Source: Streptomyces sp. NRRL F-2580
Lineage (GTDB): Bacteria; Actinomycetota; Actinomycetes; Streptomycetales; Streptomycetaceae
Assembly (NCBI RefSeq): GCF_000720115.1
Contig: NZ_JOIR01000036.1
Location: forward strand, 1 to 64,000
DNA: 64,000 nucleotides
Direction of reading: 5' to 3'
This document shows, piece by piece, positions 8,993 through 20,200 of the stretch; position 1 is the stretch's first letter; each line of letters opens with the position of its first letter. Position numbers and translations under genes: made by a program. Under the pieces are notes generated by a model. The model saw only the letters and a list, made by a program, of their open reading frames with translations. It was not told the origin of the DNA and searched no databases.

Positions 8993-9030
8993 TGCCCCCG
9001 CGGGGACGCTCCGGCGTCCGCGCGGGGGCA
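8993..9030 (+). terminator. Hairpin after hpf
   Basis: Two 17-base arms (8993-9009 and 9014-9030) pair with one mismatch around a TCCG loop. No T-run follows, as is usual in Streptomyces. Confidence 0.7.
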
Positions 9031-9172
9031 CCTGCATGACGGGTATTGCGCCAGGCGGCTCGTCGACGACCCCCCGCGCCGTGGCGCGGGCATGGAATCA
9101 TGGCGGGCAGTCAACCGGCTGCGGTGTGTGTCCGGTTGGCCCAGCAGCTCAGCACATGCAGGGGGAGGAACG

Positions 9173-9925
9173 ATGGCGGACAGCTTCGGGCCGGTGCGCG
9201 GGGACGGCGGCGCGGGCTGCCGTGGCGCGGACCAGTCGGCGGAGTCCGGCGCCCCGCCGGCCGGGGAACCGATCCGGGTGCTCGTGGTCGACGACCACGC
9301 GCTCTTCCGGCGGGGGCTGGAGATCGTCCTCGCGCAGGAGGAGGACATCCAGGTCGTCGGCGAGGCCGGGGACGGCGCGGAGGCGGTGGACAAGGCGGCC
9401 GACCTGCTGCCGGACATCATCCTGATGGACGTGCGGATGCCCCGGCGCGGCGGGATCGAGGCGTGCACCTCGATCAAGGAGGTGGCCCCCTCCGCGAAGA
9501 TCATCATGCTGACGATCAGCGACGAGGAGGCGGACCTCTACGACGCGATCAAGGCGGGCGCGACCGGGTACCTCCTGAAGGAGATCTCGACGGACGAGGT
9601 GGCCACGGCGATCCGTGCGGTCGCCGACGGCCAGTCCCAGATCAGCCCGTCGATGGCGTCGAAGCTGCTCACCGAGTTCAAGTCGATGATCCAGCGCACC
9701 GACGAGCGCCGGCTGGTGCCGGCGCCGAGGCTGACGGACCGGGAGCTGGAGGTCCTCAAGCTGGTGGCCACCGGTATGAACAACCGCGACATCGCGAAGG
9801 AGTTGTTCATCTCCGAGAACACCGTGAAGAACCACGTCCGCAACATCCTGGAGAAGCTGCAGCTGCACTCCCGGATGGAGGCCGTGGTCTACGCGATGCG
9901 CGAGAAGATCCTCGAAATCCGCTGA
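9173..9925 (+). CDS. NarL/LuxR-type response regulator (orphan)
   Basis: This is a 250-residue transcription regulator. The receiver domain (from about residue 33, VLVVDDH) has the predicted phosphorylation site Asp86 in ILMDVRMP. A linker leads to a LuxR-type helix-turn-helix (LTDRELEVLKLVATGMNNRD, with NTVKNHVRNIL in the recognition region) at about 186-230. There is a 30-residue disordered N-terminus. The ATG at 9173 has GGGGGAGGAA just upstream. No histidine kinase gene is adjacent, so it is an orphan here. Targets cannot be read from the sequence. Confidence 0.92.
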   Translation: MADSFGPVRGDGGAGCRGADQSAESGAPPAGEPIRVLVVDDHALFRRGLEIVLAQEEDIQVVGEAGDGAEAVDKAADLLPDIILMDVRMPRRGGIEACTSIKEVAPSAKIIMLTISDEEADLYDAIKAGATGYLLKEISTDEVATAIRAVADGQSQISPSMASKLLTEFKSMIQRTDERRLVPAPRLTDRELEVLKLVATGMNNRDIAKELFISENTVKNHVRNILEKLQLHSRMEAVVYAMREKILEIR

Positions 9926-9987
9926 CCCGCGAAGACCACCCGGCCGCCCGGCCACCCGGCCGCCCGACCGCCCGCCCCCGGACAGCG

Positions 9988-11148
9988 CTACAGCGCGGCG
10001 AGCTCCGCCGTGACGGCCGCCGCCTCCGCGGGCGAGCCCGCGCGCTCGACCCGTACGTCCTGGCAGCCGACCCACTCCGCCGCTTCCCGCAGGGCCAGCG
10101 CCATCGGACCGGCCGCCTTCGGGGAGGTCAGCGAGAGCTGCCGGGCGACCAGCGTGCGGCCCTCGCGGGCCGGGTCCACGCGGCCCTGGAGCCGGCCGCC
10201 CGCCAGCAGCGGCATCGCGAAGTACCCGTGAATCCGCTTGGGCTTGGGGACGTACGCCTCCAGGCGGTGGGTGAAGCCGAAGATCCGCTCCGTGCGGGGG
10301 CGGTCCCAGACCAGGGAGTCGAAGGGCGACAGCAGCGTCGTGCGGTGGCGGCCCCGGGGGGCCGTCGCGAGGGCGGCGGGATCCGCCCAGGCGGGCTTGG
10401 TCCAGCCCTCGACCTCGACCGGGACCAGCCCGGAGTCGGAGATCACCGCGTCGACCTGCTCCCCCTTGAGGCGGTGGTAGTCCGCTATGTCGGCGCGCGT
10501 GCCGACGCCCAGGGACCGGCCGGCCAGGGCGACCAGGCGGCGCACGCACTCGCGGTCGTCCAGGTCGTCGTGGAGCAGCGCGTCCGGAACGGCCCGCTCG
10601 GGCAGGTCGTAGACCCGCTTCCAGCCGCGGCGTTCGCTGCACACCACCTCACCGGTGTCGAGGAGCCACTCCACCGCGATCTTGGTCTCGGACCACTCGA
10701 ACCACTCGCCGCCGTTCTTCGCCCCGCCCAGCTCGGTGGAGGTCAGCGGGCCGTCGGCCTTGAGCCGGTCCAGGACCGCCCGCGTCGAGCGCTCCTTGTC
10801 CTGGAGGACGTGCCAGCGGTGGCCGCGCGCCCGGCGGGCCCGGCGGCGGAAGGCGAAATGCGGCCATTCCTCGATGGGCAGGATGCAGGCCGCGTGCGAC
10901 CAGTACTCGAAGGCGTGACGGTCGGACCAGTACGCCCGCTCCACGGTGTCCCGGCCGACCGCGCCGAGGCGTGCGTACGGGATCAGCTCGTGCGAGCGGG
11001 CCAGTACGGAGATGGTGTCCAGCTGTACGGCGCCCAGGTGGCGCAGGACCCCGCGCACGCCTCCGCGGCGGTCGGGCGCACCGAGGAAGCCCTGTGAGCG
11101 CAGGGCGATCCGGCGGGCGTCGTCGGCGGAGAGGGAGAGCGCAGTCAT
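9988..11148 (-). CDS. YcaQ/AlkX-like DNA glycosylase (HTH_42 family)
   Basis: This 386-residue protein belongs to the winged-helix HTH_42 family, which includes E. coli YcaQ and Streptomyces AlkZ glycosylases that remove bulky alkylated bases or unhook interstrand crosslinks. The key Q-x-D motif is visible in GAVQLDTISVLARSHE (about residues 41-56). In the family, Q-x-D marks the YcaQ-like subgroup and Q-x-Q the AlkZ resistance subgroup, so a YcaQ-like repair role is inferred. Other family landmarks are EYWSHAACILP and DSLVWDRPRTERIFGF. It runs opposite to its upstream neighbours and shares strand and short spacing (9 bases) with the acetyltransferase gene, probably as an operon. Confidence 0.85.
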   Translation of the reverse strand: MTALSLSADDARRIALRSQGFLGAPDRRGGVRGVLRHLGAVQLDTISVLARSHELIPYARLGAVGRDTVERAYWSDRHAFEYWSHAACILPIEEWPHFAFRRRARRARGHRWHVLQDKERSTRAVLDRLKADGPLTSTELGGAKNGGEWFEWSETKIAVEWLLDTGEVVCSERRGWKRVYDLPERAVPDALLHDDLDDRECVRRLVALAGRSLGVGTRADIADYHRLKGEQVDAVISDSGLVPVEVEGWTKPAWADPAALATAPRGRHRTTLLSPFDSLVWDRPRTERIFGFTHRLEAYVPKPKRIHGYFAMPLLAGGRLQGRVDPAREGRTLVARQLSLTSPKAAGPMALALREAAEWVGCQDVRVERAGSPAEAAAVTAELAAL

Positions 11149-11157
11149 GTCCGCACC

Positions 11158-11739
11158 CTAGGCGGGGCCACTGACAGCGGGCAGGTACGGCAGCCGGGAG
11201 GGCAGACCGAGGTCGGAGGGGAGCAGGGCGCCCACCCAGCAGTCGCGGGAGGTGCCCCGTTGCTCGATGCCCGCCCGCAGAACGCCCTCGACCTGGAAGC
11301 CGGCCTTCTCGGCCACGGCCTTCGAGCCCGCGTTGCCGAGCTCGGCGCGCCATTCCAGCCGGGTGACGCCGACCGCGGTGAAGGCCCAGCGGGCGACGGC
11401 CGTCACGGCCTCGGCCATGTAGCCCCGGCCTCGGTGTTCCTTCACCGCCCAATAGCCGATCTCGTACGACTCGGCGCCGTGCACGTGCACGCCGACGGCC
11501 GCGACCAGCGGGCCCCCGGCGCCGAGGCGGACGGCGAAGGGGTAGGCCGTGTCCTCGCGCCAGCCGTTCGGCACGAGTTCGTTCACGAAGGCGTGCGCGT
11601 GCGCGCGCCCGTACGGGGAGGGGACCTGGGTCCAGCGCTGGATGTCCGGGTCCTGAGCCGCCGCGTAGACCTCGTCCTCGTCGGCGGCGGCGAAAGGCCG
11701 CAATACCAGTCGGTCCGTGGTGAGTGTGATGGGCTCCAT
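11158..11739 (-). CDS. GNAT acetyltransferase, RimJ/RimL-like
   Basis: This is a 193-residue acetyl-CoA-dependent N-acetyltransferase. The N-terminal [17 protein letters not shown] is typical of the RimJ/RimL subgroup, and the acetyl-CoA loop region is [20 protein letters not shown] (about residues 92-111). The subgroup acetylates protein N-termini, antibiotics or small amines; the substrate cannot be deduced. The ATG at 11739 is the natural start. It probably heads a two-gene operon with the downstream YcaQ-like gene. Confidence 0.88.
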   Translation of the reverse strand: MEPITLTTDRLVLRPFAAADEDEVYAAAQDPDIQRWTQVPSPYGRAHAHAFVNELVPNGWREDTAYPFAVRLGAGGPLVAAVGVHVHGAESYEIGYWAVKEHRGRGYMAEAVTAVARWAFTAVGVTRLEWRAELGNAGSKAVAEKAGFQVEGVLRAGIEQRGTSRDCWVGALLPSDLGLPSRLPYLPAVSGPA

Positions 11740-11980
11740 GAACGGATTCTGCTGCCGCCGGGGTGCCCGGGGCGAACACTTTTCGGGAATCCCCCCGGGG
11801 GATGCGGCACCTTCCGTGTGCCCCGTACGTTCTCAATCCGGGCACCCGTGCCCCCACGGGAACGGCGGACCTCCCGACGTGGCCACGTCCTCGCTTACGA
11901 TGGCCGTTGCGGTGGGGCCCACCTGCCGTGCCCGCGGTACGTACAGTGCCCAGGCCCGACCGGCAAGGAGACAAACCTCG

Positions 11981-14785
<2,805 letters not shown>

Positions 14786-14805
14786 CCCCTTCGGGGTCGA
14801 ACCGT

Positions 14806-14845
14806 CGGCCGGGGCCGGACACCTACGGGTGTCCGGCCCCGGCCG
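14806..14845 (+). terminator. Terminator hairpin after secA
   Basis: A perfect 18-bp stem (14806-14823 with 14828-14845) with loop TACG lies 20 bases after the secA stop and is followed by CGTTT. Confidence 0.85.
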
Positions 14846-14861
14846 CGTTTCGGGGCGGGTG

Positions 14862-14944
14862 CCGCGCCTCTCCCAGACTCCGTCCGGGGGGACCCCCGAG
14901 GGTTCCGCCCCGGACCCCGCGCCTCAAACGCCGGCGGGGCTGGA
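14862..14944 (+). repeat. Dispersed double-hairpin intergenic repeat, copy A
   Basis: The core CCTCAAACGCCGGCGGGGCT is preceded by CCCCGC, which pairs with GCGGGG inside the core and leaves the CTCAAACG block in the loop. A GC-rich imperfect hairpin precedes it. The same unit recurs at 22321, 24922, 37976 and 51452. It lies between secA and the convergent Rv3235-family gene. Confidence 0.75.
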
Positions 14945-14984
14945 CGGTGACACTGGAGTGGGTCTTGCAGGGGGCTGAGGCGGC

Positions 14985-15428
14985 TCAAGGCAGGGGGCCC
15001 TGGAGTTCTACCGCCGCGCAGCGCCAGCGGAGGTCTGGGCCCTGTTCCAGGCGGAAGGCCATGGCGGTGAGGCGGTCGCCCGTGGCGATGCGGGCGAAGG
15101 CCTCGATGACGCCCGGGCCGGGGGTGAAGCGGCCGCACTGGCGGATGACCGGGCGGAGGCGGTCGTGGAGGGGGCCTGCGGGGGCCAGGGTGACCAGCTG
15201 CTGGTACGCGGGGCCGACGGTGTGGCCCAGGAGCGAGTGGACCGGGCGGCGGCCGCTGACGACCGCCAGGAGGTGTTCGGCGAACCAGTGGTGGGGGCCG
15301 AGCCGGAGCGTGCGCGGGGGGCCCGCGGGGCGCCGCGGGTCGCGCCGTCCGGCGGGCCGGGTGCGGGCGCGGCCGCCCGGCCGGCGGCTCCCGTCGCTGC
15401 CGATCGTGCCGCGCGTCGTCGTGTCCAT
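14985..15428 (-). CDS. Rv3235-family protein
   Basis: This is a 147-residue protein of unknown function. The first 50 residues are Arg/Pro/Gly-rich and probably disordered; the conserved part has HHWFAEHLLAVVSGRRPVHS and FTPGPGVIEAFARIATGDR, typical of the actinobacterial Rv3235 family often found beside secA. The ATG at 15428 is preferred because it precedes the family region and has a weak purine-rich site upstream. Starts further upstream add only low-complexity Arg-rich sequence. It is convergent with secA. Confidence 0.75.
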   Translation of the reverse strand: MDTTTRGTIGSDGSRRPGGRARTRPAGRRDPRRPAGPPRTLRLGPHHWFAEHLLAVVSGRRPVHSLLGHTVGPAYQQLVTLAPAGPLHDRLRPVIRQCGRFTPGPGVIEAFARIATGDRLTAMAFRLEQGPDLRWRCAAVELQGPLP

Positions 15429-15729
15429 CGTGATCTGCCCCCGAACAGGCCGGGCCCGGAGCGGTACCGGGCGGTAACTTGATGGGGATCTTCTACGGTC
15501 GCCGAACACGCTCCGCAACCACGCGCACCGCCGGGCGGGCCGCCGCCCCGGTTCACCTATCCGAGTGCGCGCCCGGCCCTCCCCGGGCCCGTACCGAGCG
15601 CGTACGGGGACGGGGTTGACGGCCGCGGGTCCTGGTGCGGCACCTCGAAGGGGTACCGACTCCGTCACCCTGGCGGACCCTCCGAGCCGTATCCTGGGGG
15701 AGTTTTCCGACTACCGAAAGCAGCCGGCC

Positions 15730-16230
15730 ATGCGTGTGTACGTCCCCCTGACCCTCCCCGGGCTCGCCGAGGTGCACAAGGCGGGTGAGCTGGGCCCCGC
15801 CCCGCTGCGGGCGTACGCCGTCACCCCCGGGCTCCGCGAGTGGTACGTGTCGGACGACATCGAGGAGCTGGAGTACGCGGCCCTGAACCGGGCCGCCGCC
15901 GCCTCCCTGCGGCTGCTCGCCGCGGACGCGGACGCCCCGCGCCGCCGCGTCGTCGTCGCCCTCGACGTCGACGACAAGGCCGCCACCGCCACCCCCGGGG
16001 TCGACGAGGCCACCCTCGGCCAGGTGACCCTGGCCGGCGCCGTACGGCTCACCGTGGCCGCCGCCGTGCACGTGGACGCCGATGACGCCGAGGAGGACGT
16101 GGCCGCCGCCGCGCAGGCCCTCCCCGCAGCCGACGGCGGGGACGGGGATGCCCGGTTCATCGTCGACGGAGCCGAGGACCACGAGCTGCTGTGGTTCGGC
16201 GTGCAGGAGATTCCGGGACTGCTGAAGTGA
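15730..16230 (+). CDS. DUF6912-like protein
   Basis: The protein has 166 residues and opens with MRVYVPLTLPGLAEVHKAGE, which is characteristic of this actinobacterial family of unknown function. It is cytosolic, with no membrane segment; two Asp/Ala-rich stretches suggest an acidic flexible loop. A TATCCT -10 element at 15690-15695 would give a short leader. The stop overlaps the GTG of the HAD gene (GTGA), so the two are translationally coupled and may work together. Confidence 0.78.
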   Translation: MRVYVPLTLPGLAEVHKAGELGPAPLRAYAVTPGLREWYVSDDIEELEYAALNRAAAASLRLLAADADAPRRRVVVALDVDDKAATATPGVDEATLGQVTLAGAVRLTVAAAVHVDADDAEEDVAAAAQALPAADGGDGDARFIVDGAEDHELLWFGVQEIPGLLK

Positions 16231-16892
16231 CCGAAAAGCACATCGTCTGGGACTGGAACGGCACCCTCCTCCACGACATCGACGCCGTCATAGTCGCGAC
16301 CAACGCCTCCTTCGCGGAGCTCGGCTTCGCGCCGATCACCCTGGAGACCTACCGCGACCTGTACGTCGTACCGGTGCCGAAGTTCTACGAGCGCCTCATG
16401 GGGCGGCTGCCCACCGACGAGGAGTGGGTGGTCATGGACGAGGCCTTCCACCGGCATTACTGGGCCGCGGCCGAGGACGCCGGACTCGCCGAGGGCGCCC
16501 GCGAGCTGCTCCTGGAGTGGCAGCGGGACGGGCTCACCCAGTCCCTGCTGTCGCTCGCGCCCCACGAGAAGCTCGTACCACTGGTCCGGACCCACGGAAT
16601 CGACCACCACTTCCTGCGCGTCGACGGGCGGACCGGCCCCTCGCACACGTCGAAGGCGTCACACCTCGTACGCCACCTGGCCGCCCTGGACGGGACGGGT
16701 GTGACGGCCGACCGTACGGTCCTCATCGGAGACGCCGTGGACGATGCGCTGGCCGCCGCCCACGTCGGCGCCCGGGCGGTGCTCTACACGGGTGGTTCGC
16801 ACAGTCGCAGCAGTCTGGAATCGGCCGGTGTGCCGGTCGTGGACACCCTGGCCGAGGCCGTACTGACAGCTCGCGAGCTGGCCGAATACTGA
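16227..16892 (+). CDS. HAD-superfamily hydrolase
   Basis: This is a 221-residue phosphatase-like protein of the phosphoglycolate phosphatase type. Motif I is DWNGTLLHD: the nucleophile Asp is present, but the usual second Asp of D-x-D is Asn. Motif IV is IGDAVDDALAA. A helical cap lies at about residues 20-90. The GTG start overlaps the stop of the preceding gene. Because the second Asp normally acts as acid/base, the reaction may be altered; relatives with D-x-N are, as I recall, not rare in actinomycetes. The substrate is unknown. Confidence 0.85.
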   Translation: MTEKHIVWDWNGTLLHDIDAVIVATNASFAELGFAPITLETYRDLYVVPVPKFYERLMGRLPTDEEWVVMDEAFHRHYWAAAEDAGLAEGARELLLEWQRDGLTQSLLSLAPHEKLVPLVRTHGIDHHFLRVDGRTGPSHTSKASHLVRHLAALDGTGVTADRTVLIGDAVDDALAAAHVGARAVLYTGGSHSRSSLESAGVPVVDTLAEAVLTARELAEY

Positions 16893-17264
16893 CTGGACAA
16901 GCACGCTGCACGGACAGCCGTGCCGCGTCGCTGGCCAGACTGTCAAAGTTTCACCCCAAGATTTATACAGATGCAGCGAATGACGACCTGGGGGTAGGTC
17001 GGGATAGCCTTGTACCCGTGATCAGCGCGATAGTCATCGGGGGCACTGGAGCCTCCGGCCTGCGCCCGGCGCACGACCGTGCCCGGGCCTTCGCTGATCC
17101 CCGCCACCGGGACCTCCAGCCGATCTTGGCTCATTCCCTCCCGGTCGGCTCTCTCGACGGCATAGCGTCGATCCCGAACGGACACCGACTTCCCGCCCTG
17201 CGGGACTGTGCCATTTCTTCCTTCACCTACGTCACGCAATGGCGCGCGACAGGAGCCAGAGGAC
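16893..17264 (+). promoter_or_regulatory. Upstream region of glutamate dehydrogenase
   Basis: This 372-base gap holds an AT-richer patch (16945-16980) and a TAGCCT -10-like element at 17005-17010. A GTG-started frame from 17019 runs into gdh in another phase and looks like a chance frame. I see no clear GlnR box or riboswitch fold. A leader of about 245 bases is implied if the -10 at 17005 is used. Confidence 0.4.
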
Positions 17265-20200
17265 ATGCAGACCAAGCTGGACGAAGCAAAGGCCGAGCTG
17301 CTCGCACGGGCGGCCCGGGTAGCTGAGCACAGCCCGGCCGGGGGGCTACTTCCGACTGGGTCCGAGCAGGGAGAGCGTCCAGACCAGGACGCGGTGCTCT
17401 CCTACCTCCAGCGCTACTACCTGCACACGGCACCCGAGGACCTCACGGACCGGGACCCGGTCGACGTGTTCGGAGCCGCGCTCTCCCACTACCGGCTCGC
17501 CGAGAACCGGCCGCAGGGCACCGCGAACGTGCGCGTGCACACCCCCACGGTCGAGGAGAACGGCTGGACCTCCAGCCACTCCGTCGTCGAGGTGGTCACC
17601 GACGACATGCCCTTCCTCGTCGACTCCGTGACGAACGAGCTGTCCCGCCAGGGCCGCGGCATCCACGTCGTGATCCACCCCCAGGTCGTCGTCCGCCGTG
17701 ACGTCACCGGCAAGCTGATCGAGATCCTCGGCCCCGACTGCGACGCCCACGGGCCCCGTACCTCGCGCCCCCACGACTCCCTCGTCGAGTCCTGGATCCA
17801 CGTCGAGATCGACCGGGAGACCGACCGCCCCGACCTCAAGCAGATCACCGCCGACCTGCTGCGCGTCCTGTCCGACGTACGCGAGTCCGTCGAGGACTGG
17901 GAGAAGATGCGCGACGCCGCGCTGCGCATCGCCGAGGGCCTGCCCGAGGAGCCCACCGCCCCGGACCTGCGCGAGTACGAGCTCGAAGAGGCCCGTGAGC
18001 TGCTGCGCTGGCTCGCCGACGACCACTTCACCTTCCTCGGCTACCGCGAGTACAACCTCGTCGACGGCGACTCCCTGACCGCCGTGCCCGGCACCGGCCT
18101 CGGCATCCTGCGCTCCGACCCGCACCACAGCGGCAAGGACGACGGCCACCCCGTCTCGCCGTCCTTCAACCGGCTGCCGGCCGACGCCCGCGCCAAGGCC
18201 CGCGAGCACCGCCTGCTGGTGCTGACCAAGGCCAACAGCCGCTCCACCGTGCACCGCCCCTCGTACCTCGACTACGTGGGCGTGAAGAAGTTCGACGCCG
18301 ACGGCAACGTCGTCGGCGAGCGCCGCTTCCTCGGCCTGTTCTCCTCCGCCGCGTACACCGAGTCCGTGCGCCGCGTCCCGGTCGTCCGCCGCAAGGTCGC
18401 CGAGGTCCTGGACCGGGCCGGCTTCTCGCCGTCCAGCCACGACGGCCGCGACCTGACGCAGATCCTGGAGACCTACCCGCGCGACGAGCTGTTCCAGACC
18501 CCGGTCGACCAGCTCCAGTCCATCGTCACCTCCGTCCTGTACCTCCAGGAGCGCCGCCGGCTGCGGCTGTACCTGCGCCAGGACGAGTACGGCCGCTACT
18601 ACTCGGCCCTCGTCTACCTGCCCCGCGACCGGTTCACCACCGGCGTCCGGCTGCGCCTGATGGACATCCTGAAGGAGGAGCTCGGCGGCATCAGCGTCGA
18701 CTTCACCGCCTGGAACACCGAGTCGATCCTCTCCCGCATCCACTTCGTCATCCGCGTCCCGCAGGGCACCGAGCTGCCCGGCCTGACCGACGGCGACGTC
18801 GAGCGCATCGAGAGCCGCCTCGTCGAGGCCGCCCGCTCCTGGGCCGACGGCTTCCAGGAAGCGCTGATCGCCGAGTGCGGCGAGGAGCGCGCCGCGGAGC
18901 TGCTGCGCCGCTACGGCACCTCCTTCGCCGAGGGCTACAAGGCCGACCACTCGCCGCGCGCCGCCGTCGCCGACCTGGTCCACCTGGAGCGGCTCGCCGC
19001 CAGCGACCGCAAGTTCGCGCTCTCGCTGTACGAGCCGGTGGGCGCCGCCCCCGGCGAGCGCCGGTTCAAGATCTTCCGCACCGGCGAGCAGGTCTCGCTC
19101 TCCGCGGTCCTGCCGGTGCTGCAGCGCCTCGGCGTCGAGGTCACCGACGAGCGCCCGTACGAGCTGCGCCGCTCGGACCGGGTCAGCGCGTGGATCTACG
19201 ACTTCGGCCTGCGGATGCCCCTGCCCGCCGGGAACGGTGACGCCGCGGCCGCCCACTACCTCGGCGACGACGCCCGCGAGCGCTTCCAGGAAGCCTTCGC
19301 CGCGGTCTGGCAGGGCGACGCGGAGAACGACAACTTCAACAGCCTCGTGCTGAGCGCCGGGCTCACCTGGCGGCAGGCCGTCGTCCTGCGCGCGTACGCC
19401 AAGTACCTGCGCCAGGCCGGCTCCACCTTCAGCCAGGACTACATGGAGGACACCCTCCGCAACAACGTCCACACCACCCGGCTGCTGGTCTCGCTCTTCG
19501 AGGCCCGGATGTCGCCCGTCCGCCAGGCCGCCGGCAGCGAGCTCGTCGACGCCATGCTGGAGGAGCTGGACGGGGCCCTGGACCAGGTCGCCTCGCTCGA
19601 CGAGGACCGCATCCTGCGGGCCTTCCTCACCCTCATCAAGGCGACGCTGCGGACCAACTTCTTCCAGACCACCAGCGAGGGCGAGCCGCACTCCTACGTG
19701 TCGATGAAGTTCGACCCGCAGGCCATCCCCGACCTCCCGGCGCCCCGCCCGGCCTTCGAGATCTGGGTGTACTCCCCGCGCGTCGAGGGCGTCCACCTGC
19801 GCTTCGGCAAGGTCGCCCGAGGCGGCCTGCGCTGGTCCGACCGCCGCGAGGACTTCCGTACGGAGATCCTCGGCCTGGTCAAGGCGCAGATGGTCAAGAA
19901 CACCGTCATCGTGCCGGTCGGCGCCAAGGGCGGCTTCGTCGCCAAGAACCTCCCCGACCCGTCGGTGGACCGCGACGCCTGGCTCGCCGAGGGCATCGCC
20001 TCGTACAAGATCTTCATCTCGGCGCTGCTCGACATCACCGACAACATGGTCGCCGGCGAGGTCGTGCCCCCGAAGGGCGTGGTCCGCCACGACGAGGACG
20101 ACACCTACCTCGTCGTCGCCGCGGACAAGGGCACCGCGACCTTCTCCGACATCGCCAACGGCGTGGCGGAGTCCTACGGCTTCTGGCTCGGCGACGCCTT

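Noticed and set aside
17019..17326. Possible leader gene from GTG 17019 before gdh
   Set aside because: It runs into gdh in another phase with no ribosome site, and its codon use is not gene-like.
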